A DNA stretch of 64,000 nt from positions 3,596,001-3,660,000 of the forward strand of contig JANEZZ010000728.1 in NCBI GenBank assembly GCA_026122225.1, read 5' to 3'. Under the pieces are notes generated by a model. It did no database searches and was not told the DNA's origin. It worked only from the letters and a program-made list of their open reading frames with translations. The position numbers and the translations under genes are program-made. Numbering within the stretch: the first letter of the stretch is position 1; each line of letters starts with the position of its first letter. Of the stretch, positions 1 to 9,853 are shown one piece after another. Source of the stretch: Heloderma charlesbogerti. Taxonomy: Eukaryota; Chordata; Lepidosauria; Squamata; Helodermatidae.

Positions 1-2112
1 GCTGACTGTGGCTCAGATCATGAGCTGCTTCTTGCAAAATTTCGGCTTAAATTGAAGAACGTCGGGAAAACCACTAAACCGTTCAGGTATGACCTAAATC
101 ATATCCCTGATGAATATACAGTGGAGGTGAGGAATAGATTTCAGGGATTAGACCTGATAGACAGAGTGCCTGAGGAACTATGGACGGAGGTCCGTAACAT
201 TGTTCAGGAGGCAGCAACGAAATCCGTCCCAAAGAAAAAGAAATGCAAGAAAGCCAAGTGGCTGTCTGATGAGGCTTTACAAGTAGCTCACGAAAGAAGG
301 GAAGCGAAAAGCAAGGGAGAAAGGGGAAGATATATCCAACTGAATGCAGAGTTCCAGAGAATAGCAAGGAGAGACAAGAAGGCCTTCTTAAATGAACAAT
401 GCAAAGAAATCGAGGAAAACAACAGAATGGGAAAGACTAGAGATCTCTTCAAGAAAATTGGAGATCTCAAGGGAACGTTTTGTGCAAAGACGGGCATGAT
501 AAAGGACAAAGAAGGCAGGGACCTAACAGAAGCAGATGAGATTAAAAAGAGGTGGCAAGAATACACAGAAGAACTATACAGGAAAGATCTGAATGTCCCT
601 GATAGCCATGATAGTGCGGTCACTGAACTGGAGCCAGACATCCTAGAGAGTGAAGTCAAGTGGGCCTTAGGAAGCATTAGTAACAACAAAGCTAGCGGAG
701 ATGACAGTATTCCAGCCGAGCTATTTAAAATCCTAAAAGATGATGCTGTTAAAGTGCTGCATTCAATATGCCAACAAATCTGGAACACTCAACAGTGGCC
801 ACAAGACTGGAAAAGGTCAGTTTACATTCCAATTCCAAAGAAGGGCAACGCCAAAGAGTGTTCAAACTACCGCACCATTGCGCTCATTTCACATGCCAGC
901 AAGGTGATGCTCAAAATCCTACAAGCTAGGCTTCAGCAGTATGCGAACCGAGAACTACCGGAAGTACAAGCTGGGTTTAGAAGAGGCAGAGGAACTAGAG
1001 ATCAAATCGCCAACATTCGCTGCATCATGGAGAAAGCAAGAGAATTCCAGAAAAATGTCTATTTCTGCTTCACTGACTACGCTAAAGCCTTTGATTGTGT
1101 GGATCACAACAAACTGTGGCAAATTCTTAAAGTGATGGGAGTACCAGACCACCTTACCTGTCTCCTGAGAAACCTGTACGAGGGTCAAGAAGCAACAGTA
1201 AGAACCAGACATGGAACAACCGATTGGTTCAAAATTGGGAAAGGAGTACGACAAGGCTGCATATTGTCACCCTGCTTATTTAACTTATATGCAGAGTACA
1301 TCATGAGAAATGCCGGGCTGGATGAATCAAAGGTCGGAATTAAGATTGCCGGGAGAATTATCAACAACCTCCGATATGCAGACGATACCACCCTAATGGC
1401 AGAAAGCGAAGAGGATCTCAAGAGCCTCTTGTTGAGGGTGAAAGAGGAGAGTGCAAAAGCTGGTTTGAAACTCAACATTAAAAAAACTAAGATCATGGCA
1501 TGTGGCCCCATCACTTCCTGGCATATGGAAGGGGAAGAAATGGAAGCTGTGACAGATTTTATTTTCTTGCGCTCCAAGGTCACCGCAGACGGTGACTGTA
1601 GCCATGAAATTAAGACGCTTGCTCCTTGGGAGCAAGTAAGAAGCAGAGACATCACCTTGCCGACAAAGGTCCGTCTAATCAAAGCTATGGTTTTCCCAGT
1701 AGTAATGTATGGCTGTGAGAGCTGGACTATAAGGAAGGCTGAGCGCCGAAGAATTGATGCTTTCGAACTGTGGTGCTGGAGAAGACTCTTACGAGTCCCC
1801 TGGACTGCAAGGAGGTCAAATCAGTCCATCCTAAAGGAAATCAACCCTGAGTGCTCATTGGAAGGACAGATACTGAAGCTCCAATATTTTGGCCACCTAA
1901 TGCGAAGAGAAAACTCCCTGGAAAAGACCCTGATGCTGGGAAAGACTGAAGGCAAAAGGAGAAGGGGACGGCAGAGGATGAGATGGCTAGATAGCATCAC
2001 GGATGCAATGAATATGAACTTGAGCACGCTCCGGGAGAGAGCGCAGAACAGGAAGGCCTGGCGTGCTATGGTCCATGGGGTCACGAAGAGTCGGACACGA
2101 CTGAACGACTGA
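1..2112 (+). CDS. BovB endonuclease/reverse transcriptase, partial ORF
   Basis: This 703-codon open stretch is the C-terminal two thirds of a BovB polyprotein. The first methionine in the window is at 52, but the frame is open upstream of it, so that is not the true start. What can be seen: the endonuclease tail (SDH), fingers and palm of a reverse transcriptase with YADD, and a basic C-terminal tail ending VTKSRTRLND. The protein would nick target DNA and copy LINE RNA at the nick. The altered segment around 1610-1640 replaces a conserved RRLLLGRK-like stretch, so the enzyme is probably impaired although no stop interrupts it. Confidence 0.85.
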   Translation, partial: ADCGSDHELLLAKFRLKLKNVGKTTKPFRYDLNHIPDEYTVEVRNRFQGLDLIDRVPEELWTEVRNIVQEAATKSVPKKKKCKKAKWLSDEALQVAHERREAKSKGERGRYIQLNAEFQRIARRDKKAFLNEQCKEIEENNRMGKTRDLFKKIGDLKGTFCAKTGMIKDKEGRDLTEADEIKKRWQEYTEELYRKDLNVPDSHDSAVTELEPDILESEVKWALGSISNNKASGDDSIPAELFKILKDDAVKVLHSICQQIWNTQQWPQDWKRSVYIPIPKKGNAKECSNYRTIALISHASKVMLKILQARLQQYANRELPEVQAGFRRGRGTRDQIANIRCIMEKAREFQKNVYFCFTDYAKAFDCVDHNKLWQILKVMGVPDHLTCLLRNLYEGQEATVRTRHGTTDWFKIGKGVRQGCILSPCLFNLYAEYIMRNAGLDESKVGIKIAGRIINNLRYADDTTLMAESEEDLKSLLLRVKEESAKAGLKLNIKKTKIMACGPITSWHMEGEEMEAVTDFIFLRSKVTADGDCSHEIKTLAPWEQVRSRDITLPTKVRLIKAMVFPVVMYGCESWTIRKAERRRIDAFELWCWRRLLRVPWTARRSNQSILKEINPECSLEGQILKLQYFGHLMRRENSLEKTLMLGKTEGKRRRGRQRMRWLDSITDAMNMNLSTLRERAQNRKAWRAMVHGVTKSRTRLND

Positions 2113-2128
2113 ACAACAACAACAACAA
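1..2128 (+). mobile_element. BovB (RTE-clade) LINE, copy A, 5' cut by window edge
   Basis: Non-LTR retrotransposon ending in the BovB 3' terminus: a GACTGAACGACTGA stretch, then an AAC-repeat tail. The reading frame is open from the first base of the window to the stop at 2112. It starts in the end of the APE-type endonuclease (SDHEL near base 16), runs through the reverse transcriptase (palm motif with TDYAKAFD near 1070, RQGC-LSP near 1250, catalytic YADD at 1375-1386) and ends in the RTE C-terminal region (RRRGRQRMRWLDSITDAM). Compared with the fragment at 41603-42366, it lacks 2 bases near 1610 and 25 bases near 1632. Together these keep the frame but swap or remove part of the RRLLLGRKAM segment. 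It lies in or upstream of SLC9A2 intron 1 and is not a host gene. Confidence 0.93.
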
Positions 2129-2139
2129 ATCTTTGCTTA

Positions 2140-2374
2140 AGCTTTTTGAAAAGCCTCCTAGAGGACTTAACCAGGACTTCCTCCCTTGGGGCTTTCCAGT
2201 GCTGCTGCCTGTTTGAATGTCTGAAAGCTGAGTGAGGCATTTTGTTTTTTTGGTTAAAAGTCCAAAGAAGAAGAAGTCCTCGCTCAGCTTTTAGGCACTC
2301 AGCAGACAGCAGCACTGGAAAGCCCCAAGGGAGGAAGTCCTGCTTAAATCCTGTAGGGGGCTTTTCAGAAAGCT
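2140..2374. repeat. foldback (inverted-repeat) element beside BovB tail
   Basis: Two arms of about 100 bases read as reverse complements. The arm from 2140 (AGCTTTTTGAAAAGCC) pairs with 2359-2374, and the shared GGACTTCCTCCCTTGGGGCT core occurs once in each orientation. This is a MITE-like hairpin. BovB copy A ends only about 12 bases before it, so the LINE inserted into or beside it. Confidence 0.75.
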
Positions 2375-3045
2375 CCAGCTGCCAGAGAGGCTGCAAGGAA
2401 TGAACTGGAAAAAATTGTAAAAGAAAACGAACTCCTCAGCCACCTCCTTTCAATAAGGTAAGCACTGAAGCCCTGCACCCTGAAAAAATTCTCTGAAATT
2501 CTCAAAATCCCAATGAAAGAGGCAGAAAAACGGCTTTCGCAGGGAAATGAAGAGGTTGTGAAAGGGCAGGTGGGGTTTCAGCATAGCACTAATTGTAATA
2601 CTGTTCACACACTACACAGTACCCTAAAGGTTCACAGTATTTTGAAGTAGCACACACCAAGCCATTCTATTACAGAAATGAAATGGCTTCTTGTGTGCTT
2701 TACATGAAATTGAAAAACTGGTAATGCCAATTTATCTCATTGACAGTTACCAATAGGAAGGTAAATGCCAAGTCCTCATTTCTGTTGACTCAGGACAGAC
2801 AAAAGGAAGTTCATTTTCATATGGTGCATAAACCACCCTTCCCCAATCCCTCCAAATGTGTTAGAGTAAAAGTCCATTGGCTGTGCCTGTGATGACTGAG
2901 GAGGATGGGAGATGTGTTCAACAATCTGGAGGGCTCTAAGTTGGGGAAGGGTGGCATAAACTATGAAATTCACTTATAAAAGAAGTGGTGATGGCCACCA
3001 ACTTAGAAGGCTTTAAAAAGGGATTAGAGAAATTCATGGAGGAAA

Positions 3046-3135
3046 AGGCTGCAATCCTGTGCACACTTACCTGGGAGTAAGAGCCACTGGATTCAGTGAG
3101 CTTAATTCTGATGCATAGGATTGTGCTGTAAGGCT
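3046..3135. repeat. short interspersed repeat, AATCCTRTGCAY family
   Basis: A small AT-balanced repeat with ends GCAATCCTGTGCAC and GCATAGGATTGTGCT that form an imperfect inverted pair. Similar units occur near 4880, 15073, 22206, 35250, 39117, 46663, 48580 and 49977, so it is a dispersed family, probably a small nonautonomous DNA element. Confidence 0.6.
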
Positions 3136-3192
3136 ATCATTGGGTATTACTCATGATGGTTTTATTTAACCCCCAGTATCAGAGGCTTTCAA

Positions 3193-3515
3193 GGGGCCGT
3201 GGTGGCTTAGTGGTTAAGAAGCTGAACTGCAGACTGGAAGGTCGGCAGGACAGCAGTTTGAGACCCGAGTGCTGCGTGACGGAGTGAGCTCCCGTCTTCA
3301 GTCCCAGCTCCTGCCAACCTAGCAGTTCGAAAGCAAGAAATTCCAAGTAGATAAATAGGTACCACTTCAGCGGGAAAGGTAGCAGCGTTCCGTGCACCTC
3401 GGTGTTCAGTCATGCCGGCCACATGACCACGGAAGTGTCTTTGGACAGTGCTGGCTTTTCAGCTTAGCAATGGAGATGAGCACCACCCTCTAGAGTCGGG
3501 CACCTTTACCTTTTT
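3193..3515 (+). repeat. tRNA-derived SINE with ACCTTT tail
   Basis: The head has tRNA-like Pol III boxes: box A TGGCTTAGTGG near 3204 and a box B-like GTTTGAGACC near 3257. A conserved body follows (AGTAGATAAATAGGTACC near 3345, then GGCCACATGACC near 3417) and a short CACCTTTACCTTT end. The head, body and tail order is that of a squamate SINE. I do not assign the exact family name. Confidence 0.75.
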
Positions 3516-3540
3516 ATCAGAGGCAATATGTCTCTCAATA

Positions 3541-3700
3541 CCAGTAGAAGGGGAGTACAGGTGGCAGGGTGCTATTGCACTCATGTCCTGCTTGTAGGCA
3601 TCCCATAGGCATTTGGTTGGCCACTGTGTGACCATAGAATGCTGGACTATATAGGCCTTTGGTCTGATCCAGCAGGGCTCTTTTTATGCTCTTGTATTAA
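3541..3700 (-). repeat. interspersed repeat (CTGGATCAGACCAAAGG family)
   Basis: Reverse-oriented copy of a repeat whose forward form reads AGAGCTCTGCTGGATCAGACC and then CAGTGGCCAACCAAATGCCT. The same text occurs at 3885-4015, 12184-12345 and, more diverged, 12525-12835. It is probably the 3' part of an old LINE. The family is not identified. Confidence 0.55.
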
Positions 3701-3884
3701 GAAAATTACAATTGGGAAGGTCTCACATTATCATGAAGAAAGCCACTCTACAGGTATTTGTTGTGAACTAAGCTATGTTGATTTGAAATGTTTAAGGCAT
3801 AAAAGCGTGTTGCTAATATTGATGCAAGCATATGTATTAATGATGGCTATATATTACTGCCTCTAAATACTAGTTGCTAAGGTC

Positions 3885-4015
3885 CATGAGTAAAAGAGTG
3901 CTATTGCCTTCATATCTGCTTGTGAGATGCATAGACATCTGATTGGCCACTATGGCAAACAGGATGCTAGACCAGAAAGGCCTTTGGACTGATCCAGCAG
4001 GGCTCTTATGTTCTT
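3885..4015 (-). repeat. interspersed repeat (CTGGATCAGACCAAAGG family), second copy
   Basis: Shorter diverged copy of the repeat at 3541-3700, 190 bases further on and in the same orientation. It ends GATCCAGCAGGGCTCTTATG. Confidence 0.5.
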
Positions 4016-4199
4016 ATGGCTTAATTACTGATGGATCTTCTCATGCTGTCCTGAAAGCAAATGACATTTAGAATTGGTTCTAAAATATTCTTGATCAATT
4101 TCCAGTGATTTATGCATTAGTATTTACTTAATGATTTGAAATTTTCTTAATGAAATGAAATGCTTTGGAGAGTATTAAATAACAGTAGAAATTAACCTG

Positions 4200-5829
4200 A
4201 ACAAAGATGTATTATTAAGTGAGCAGATTTCTCCCCTCACCAGAAATCCTGAGGGAGACTTCCTGAATTACAAACTGAAAGAGTTTATCACCACAGTGAA
4301 GCTTTTTCTCCCCTCTCAATTTCAGTTGCTCTCACTCAGTATATGCTCGTGCCACCTACCACTGTAAGCCATAGAAGTGCAAAAGAACTAAAGAAGAGCA
4401 ATAAAAAATGGTTCACAAGGCAATGCTGCCTGTCAGCTTTCCACTATAGTAGAAGGAACAGTACATCTATGATTTCAATTCATAGGCATCTAGGAAAAGC
4501 CGACATAGAATTATGGAGTCTGCCAAAAGTCACTCAAGGCAATAAAATGTCCATGGGTGTGTTATTTTAGGAGATATCTCAGTTGCAACTTATGTGAACT
4601 ACAAGTATGTGGTTCTCCTTCCATGAGTAAGACTTGTAAAACTATTTAGGAGTGGTTCATTTTCTTTTTGCATTAGGAGCTGTGTTTTCAGTTCATTATC
4701 ATGTGTAATCACATAGGTTAAATATGGAAAAGGAGAAGTATGGGATAAATGTGAATGTGCAGTTCTTGAAATGTGACCATAGGGTGAACCATTTATGTAG
4801 AACGAAAGAAAAGGAATACAAATGAAGCAGGCAACTCACCAAACCCAAAATAGATTACAGTTGCCATTTTGTATTATACTCCTCTATGCATAGTTACTCA
4901 GGAGTAAGTCCTGCTGAGTTCCTTAGTAAATATACTTTGGACTGCAGAGTAATTTTTTGTTGAAAAATTGACCCTGGTGTTTCAGAAGCTAGGATGTTAT
5001 TAGTTCTATTCAGGCATTTTTAATTAGTATACAGTACACACATCAGGAGGGAGAGAATGCTAGCCCCCCCCCCCCCAGGATCACATTAATTGACTTCTGC
5101 ATGTGATGATTATCCAATGTTCTGGATGATTAGAGGAAGCTCTCCTCTTTTCAAAGTCACTCTCCACATGTAGCGGATTACAAGTGTAATGGCAGAGGGG
5201 ATGGCCCTAGTTCCCACCCCCTCCTCACTTATTTACTGTACTCTAATTAGGAATGCTTGAATAGGACGATTGATGTCTGTGAATCAGCCTTCTTGGTTTA
5301 GTTAGGACACAAGCAGTAATAATGACTGAATGCTTCTGTACCTTGTTTACTGATTTCAGATACTTCTCAAATGAGGGTAGATTTCAGCATTTATGAGTCT
5401 GTGTCATGTGGACCGTTGGTATCCAGCCTTCAGATTCATTTTTTCATGGTGATGAAGAGATTGGTATAGTGGTGGCATAGAAGCTTTGTGGTTTTTCCCT
5501 TCCATAACTTTTCCAGAGGGCCATACGATAATTACAGAAGAAATCTGCAATTTGCAGAACAAGCAAAATTACACCCTGTTACTATTGGCTGGTCTGAAAT
5601 GAAATGAAATTGATGTTTTCCCAGGGTCAGTTTCTGACACCTTTTCCACCTGCAGTGGAAAATCCAAATGGTGTTTCCCTTCTTGTTCCAGCACGTGGTG
5701 GTCTCTCAAACTGGTGTACTGTACATTCAAACCCCATTCTTAAGTTGCCACTCTTGGCTACATCCTGCATCCCACAAAAAGTGCAGCAGGGTCCAGCAGT
5801 CTTAGTCCTTAGGAGTTCTTTTGATGTCA
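4200..5829. other. SLC9A2 intron 1, no feature beyond simple tracts
   Basis: No exon, RNA gene or clear element seen. It includes a fragment of the AATCCTRTGCAY family near 4880-4950 and a C tract near 5067-5078. Confidence 0.5.
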
Positions 5830-6100
5830 GTTGTTAGTCCTGGAACAGGTGAAAAAAAGCATAGAGTTTGCCTGTGTAGATGCAGACAAACTCTGCCCAA
5901 CTATTGAAATATCAAAACTGAAATACCTGAAGAAGCATCTCTCCCTGTATCAGCCTGCCTGTGTTTTAACATCTTCTGTGGAGGCTCTTCTCATAGTAGC
6001 TGTTACAACAAGTTATGTGTCAACACTGGAGAGAGTCTTCTCTGTTGTGGCACCCCAGCTGTGAAACACTGTCTTTATAGAAGTGTGACTGGTACCAACT
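5830..6100 (+). repeat. L2-like LINE remnant (ORF2 C-terminus)
   Basis: A diverged fragment translating to STLERVFSVVAPQL. This is the motif before the WN-LP end of L2-type ORF2 proteins, and is also seen as RHPSCGM in the copy at 17715-18640. Open reading stretches are short. Confidence 0.5.
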
Positions 6101-6290
6101 CTGTTATCCTTTTGGTGTCAAGTGAAAATGTTCTTGCTTGCTCAGGTGTTTTAATTGGTCAGTTGGTCTGGTATCTTACTGACCTTAAAAAATGATTTAT
6201 GATTATACTTTTATGTTTGTGATATTTTATGATATATGACCATCTTGCTCTTTATATACCATCCTGATATCTATTTGATGAAGTGTTTTT

Positions 6291-6327
6291 AAACAAACAA
6301 ACAAACAAACAAACAAACAAACAAACA
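6291..6327 (+). repeat. (AAAC)n microsatellite
   Basis: About nine tandem AAAC units, followed closely by a short GATA run near 6335-6346. Confidence 0.95.
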
Positions 6328-6625
6328 GACGTGTAGATAGATAGATAAAATAAGTGGCCCCATATGCCTAGAGTTTGCACATTTGGAAAGTAGTAAATGG
6401 AGGAGCCCCTTCCAATCTGGAGCTGTACTCTCCCTTGACCATTATAGGAAAGTGAATGGTTAGAAAGAATATGCTACTGCCTTGATATTGACAGTTATTA
6501 GGACTTGCAGAACACGGTATTGATGGATCAAGTAACTATCTTCCTTCTTGAAGTGTTTCACTGCCATTGTGGCTGTGAGAACAGCAGAAAATTCTAGATG
6601 TTGGTTACATCAGATATCTCTAGAC

Positions 6626-6766
6626 AAGCCTCCCCCAAACTGGTGCCTTTCAGATGTTTTGGGCTTCAACTTCCATCAGCCCAAGCCACTATGGCCAGTG
6701 GTCAGGAATGCTGGGAGATATAATCTAAAACAACTGGAGTGCACCAGATTGTGGAAAGCTGCTCTA
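6626..6766. repeat. foldback MITE, CCAGATGTTTTGG family
   Basis: Diverged hairpin: the arm with CAGATGTTTTGGGCTTCAAC pairs with ATAATCTAAAACAACTGG. It is the same family as the well-preserved copy at 61427-61562. Confidence 0.65.
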
Positions 6767-8224
6767 GACTTAAATCACACCTGACCCATATTCATTCAGT
6801 TTTTTTAAAAAAAAATTGTACAAGAAGCCCAGAGAAACTGTATATTTTACATGGTCTGATTGTGTTCTGATTCAGCCTTGTCAACTGTTTCTTGTTTTCC
6901 TTCAGTATGTGTTTGGGGTGGTGATGGTAAGCAGTTACCTCCCTTTTGTTTATGACGCTTGGCCTATTTCCATCTTGACATAAGCTCCGTAAGTTTTCTC
7001 ATATGCCATGTTTCCAAATCCTTAGCAATCTGTGTTGCTTTTGTCTGTGCACTATGCTATGTTCATATCTTTCTTAGAAAGTGGTGCCATTATATATTTT
7101 CCTTAAAGTACCCCTAGGAAAAAGGCAAGCAGTACTCGTCTCTGGTTTTATGGTATTCTGATCTGTCCTGAGCAGGCAGGTACCACAAAGAGCCCCAGTG
7201 GTTGCAGCACCAAGGAAAGCTCCAAGTCAGCGATGTGCTCCAACAGATTCGAGTTGAACTGAGGCCTTATGCGTCCCTCCCTCCAGTCTACCCCTCCCAA
7301 CCTCCACACCAATGCTGTAAGACTGTGAATAATTCAAGGGCTGACCCCTGGCCTGAAGGCAAGCACCTCTCCTCCTTTCTGTGGCCTCCTGCCTGGAAAA
7401 CTCCCTGTGCCATTGAGCAAGTATGGTAGAGCAGGAGACATTCAATTCCTCAGGCAAATCAGTCCCAAGGAAAGTGTCCTGGCTCGGGTTTCAGAGGCTT
7501 CTGACCTCTAGCTTCAAGTTCAGTATCAGGAACCCAGTCTAGTTCCTCAGCCACAGGTAGAGCAGTCTCATACTTGGCCAGCTCAGTCCCCTCTGACTCT
7601 GAACTTGAGGCTAGGGCCATGGCACATGCATAGCTACAGTCCAGACAATCCCATATTGCTGCTTAATCTATAATATCACCAAAATATTGGCTCTGATACT
7701 AACTAGACTTCTGTGTCCAGAAGGGCTCCTGCTGGTGGATTACCACTCTCCCTACAGCATATCCCATGCTGTTTCAGAGGACTCCCCAATCCCCCAGAGC
7801 AGATTTGGGGGCGGGGGGGCTCTGGGGGAAGCAAGCATAACTGGGAGCATCCCTTAGGTGAAACTCCATTCAGGGAAACTCATGCCAGGGTGAACAATTG
7901 TGAGATCCCAGCACTGTATCTTAGCCAAACCTTAAAAAAGCCTTTCACAAAACAATCATAAAATTCATTAAAACCTGGATTTCTCAGTGTCATTTTGATT
8001 GAGCTGCTCTTCAAAGTTCCTATATTAAAACATGAAAAAAGAAGTTACGATACAAGCACCAAGTCGTTACCTCTGAAGACTTGGGAGCAAGGTCTTTAAA
8101 GGACCATGTCCTACCACAAGATCCTGTTCATCTACTCAGATAAGTGCAGAAGGCCCTGCTGTGTGTCCCACCGCCTTTTGAGACATGATTGGTAGGGATG
8201 TAAAGGGGGGAAATCTATCATGAT
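6767..8224. other. SLC9A2 intron 1, nothing identified
   Basis: No exon with plausible splice sites and no repeat I can name. It contains a short G tract near 7808 and a scattering of open frames without family features. Confidence 0.45.
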
Positions 8225-8330
8225 GCCTAGTCTGTAGAACTCTGTAGCATTGAGCAGGGGGTTGGACTCGATGGCCTTGTAGGCCCCTTCCAACCCTACT
8301 ATTCTATGATTCTACTATTCTATGATTCTT
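8225..8330 (+). mobile_element. CR1 LINE 3' end
   Basis: Contains GTTGGACTCGATGGCCTTGT and CCCCTTCCAACCCTACTATT followed by ATTCTATGATTCTACTATTCTATGATTCT. The 8-bp ATTCTATG-type tandem tail and the GGTTGGACT-GATGG-CCTTCCAAC core are the hallmark of CR1 3' ends. This is a short 5'-truncated insertion. Confidence 0.85.
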
Positions 8331-8697
8331 AACTCCCTGCCCTGGGAGATCAGACTGGCCCCTTCCCTTGGGGCCTTAAGATATCTGACCAAACAGAGTT
8401 TTATTTTGACAGGCATATGGTTTGGTTGACTTGTCTTAAGTTGTATGGATGAATATTTTACATATGCGCTTGAATGATGTGGCTTTCCTTTGTTGTCTTA
8501 TCATATTTTTTGTTTATTGTATGATTACGTAAAATTTGTGTGGTGTCAGGTGCATTGAGCACCCCTTCACTGAGATGCAAAGGTGGAGGTATAAAAATAA
8601 ATACATACATAAATAATGTAAGAAGAATAGCATGACATTAGTGTTCGTTTTGTGCACAAGTTAACCATCTCTCTCTCTCTCTGCTTTCATTCTGAAG

Positions 8698-9161
8698 GTT
8701 TTCATCTTTACCACAAGTTGCCCCATATCGTGCCAGAGAGCTGCCTCCTTATTCTGGTTGGATTGATTCTAGGTGGAATTATGTTTGGGGTACAAGAAAA
8801 GTCTCCACCTGTGATGAAGAGTGATGTTTTTTTCTTGTATCTTCTTCCCCCAATTGTCCTTGATGCTGGCTATTTTATGCCAACACGCCTCTTCTTTGAG
8901 AACTTTGGTACAATTTTCTGGTATGCAGTTGTGGGCACTCTCTGGAATTCATTTGGCATTGGCATCTCTCTCTTTGCCATTTGCCAGATTGACATATTTG
9001 GCCTGAGTGATATCACTCTGCTGCAGAGCCTGCTCTTTGGCAGCTTGATTTCAGCTGTGGATCCTGTGGCAGTGCTAGCTGTTTTTGAAAACATTCACGT
9101 CAATGAGCAGCTGTACATCCTAGTTTTTGGGGAGTCATTATTGAATGATGCTGTAACAGTG
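8698..9161 (+). CDS. SLC9A2: SLC9A2 exon 2: first half of exchanger membrane core
   Basis: Acceptor CTGAAG|GT after a CT-rich tract, donor GTG|GTGAGT. It begins with two bases of a split Gly codon and ends in phase 0, giving 154 codons. It holds about five hydrophobic segments. The [18 protein letters not shown] segment matches the cation-path/amiloride region of NHE1 (Phe161/162 by family knowledge). The exon ends in [12 protein letters not shown], whose Asn-Asp pair corresponds to the ion-binding ND motif (Asp267 in NHE1). All key residues are present. Confidence 0.95.
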
Positions 9162-9468
9162 GTGAGTTACTTTAAAATATCTTGTTACTTTACATTCTTC
9201 TGACCTCATATGTTTTTCAGCAAGAAAACTGAGTGGAAGTCAAAGCAGGAATTTTATTGTGTTTTAGAAAAAGATCTAATTAGAGTAGAAATGCCTGTAA
9301 TGTGTGCTAATGGTTTCAGAACTGGATATTTACAATGGTTTCTGCATTTTATAAAATGTTTAATCATTTACCCCAGGAAGCAGAAGTGTCAGAGTGGGGA
9401 TGGAGGGCTCTCTAGCACTGACTGACTAATAGAATAAGTACAAGAAATCTGCAGATCAAACCGATATT
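9162..9468. other. SLC9A2 intron 2, 5' part
   Basis: Begins with the consensus donor GTGAGT. No other feature seen before the BovB fragment. Confidence 0.6.
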
Positions 9469-9853
9469 TGTTGTTCAGTCGTTAAGTCTTGTCCGACTCT
9501 TCATGACCCCATGGACCATAGCACGCCAGGCCTTCCTGTCCTCCACTCTCTCCCGGAGCGTGCTCAAGTTCATATTCATTGCATCGGTGATACTATCTAG
9601 CCATCTCATCCTCTGCTGTCCCCTTCTCCTTTTGCCTTCAATCTTTCCCAGCATCAGGGTCTTTTCCAGTGAGTTTTCTCTTCGCATCATGTGGCCAAAA
9701 TATTTGAGCTTCAGTTTCAGTATCTGTCCTTCCAATGAGCAGTCAGGGTTGAATTCCTTTAGGATTGACTGATTTGACCTCCTTGCAGTCCAGGGGACTC
9801 GTGAGAGTCTTCTCCAGCACCACAGTTCGAAAGCATCGATTCTTTGGCACTCA
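9469..9853 (-). mobile_element. BovB LINE 3' fragment, copy D
   Basis: 5'-truncated BovB in antisense to SLC9A2. Read on the - strand it encodes the BovB C-terminus (LKYFGHMMRRENSLEKTLMLGK, ending VMKSRTRLND) and stops at the GTTGTT tail near 9469. Homology to the other copies ends near 9853, just after the ATTCTTTGGCACTCA text. Confidence 0.9.

Noticed and set aside
52..2112. 686-codon ORF as a host gene
   Set aside because: Its endonuclease tail, YADD reverse transcriptase and 3' AAC tail are those of a BovB LINE, and the frame continues upstream of the ATG.
4343..4570. Possible missing SLC9A2 exon 1 in the first 8.6 kb
   Set aside because: No frame in 2129-8690 encodes the expected signal segment followed by a FEITLWILLA-like helix and a phase-1 donor.
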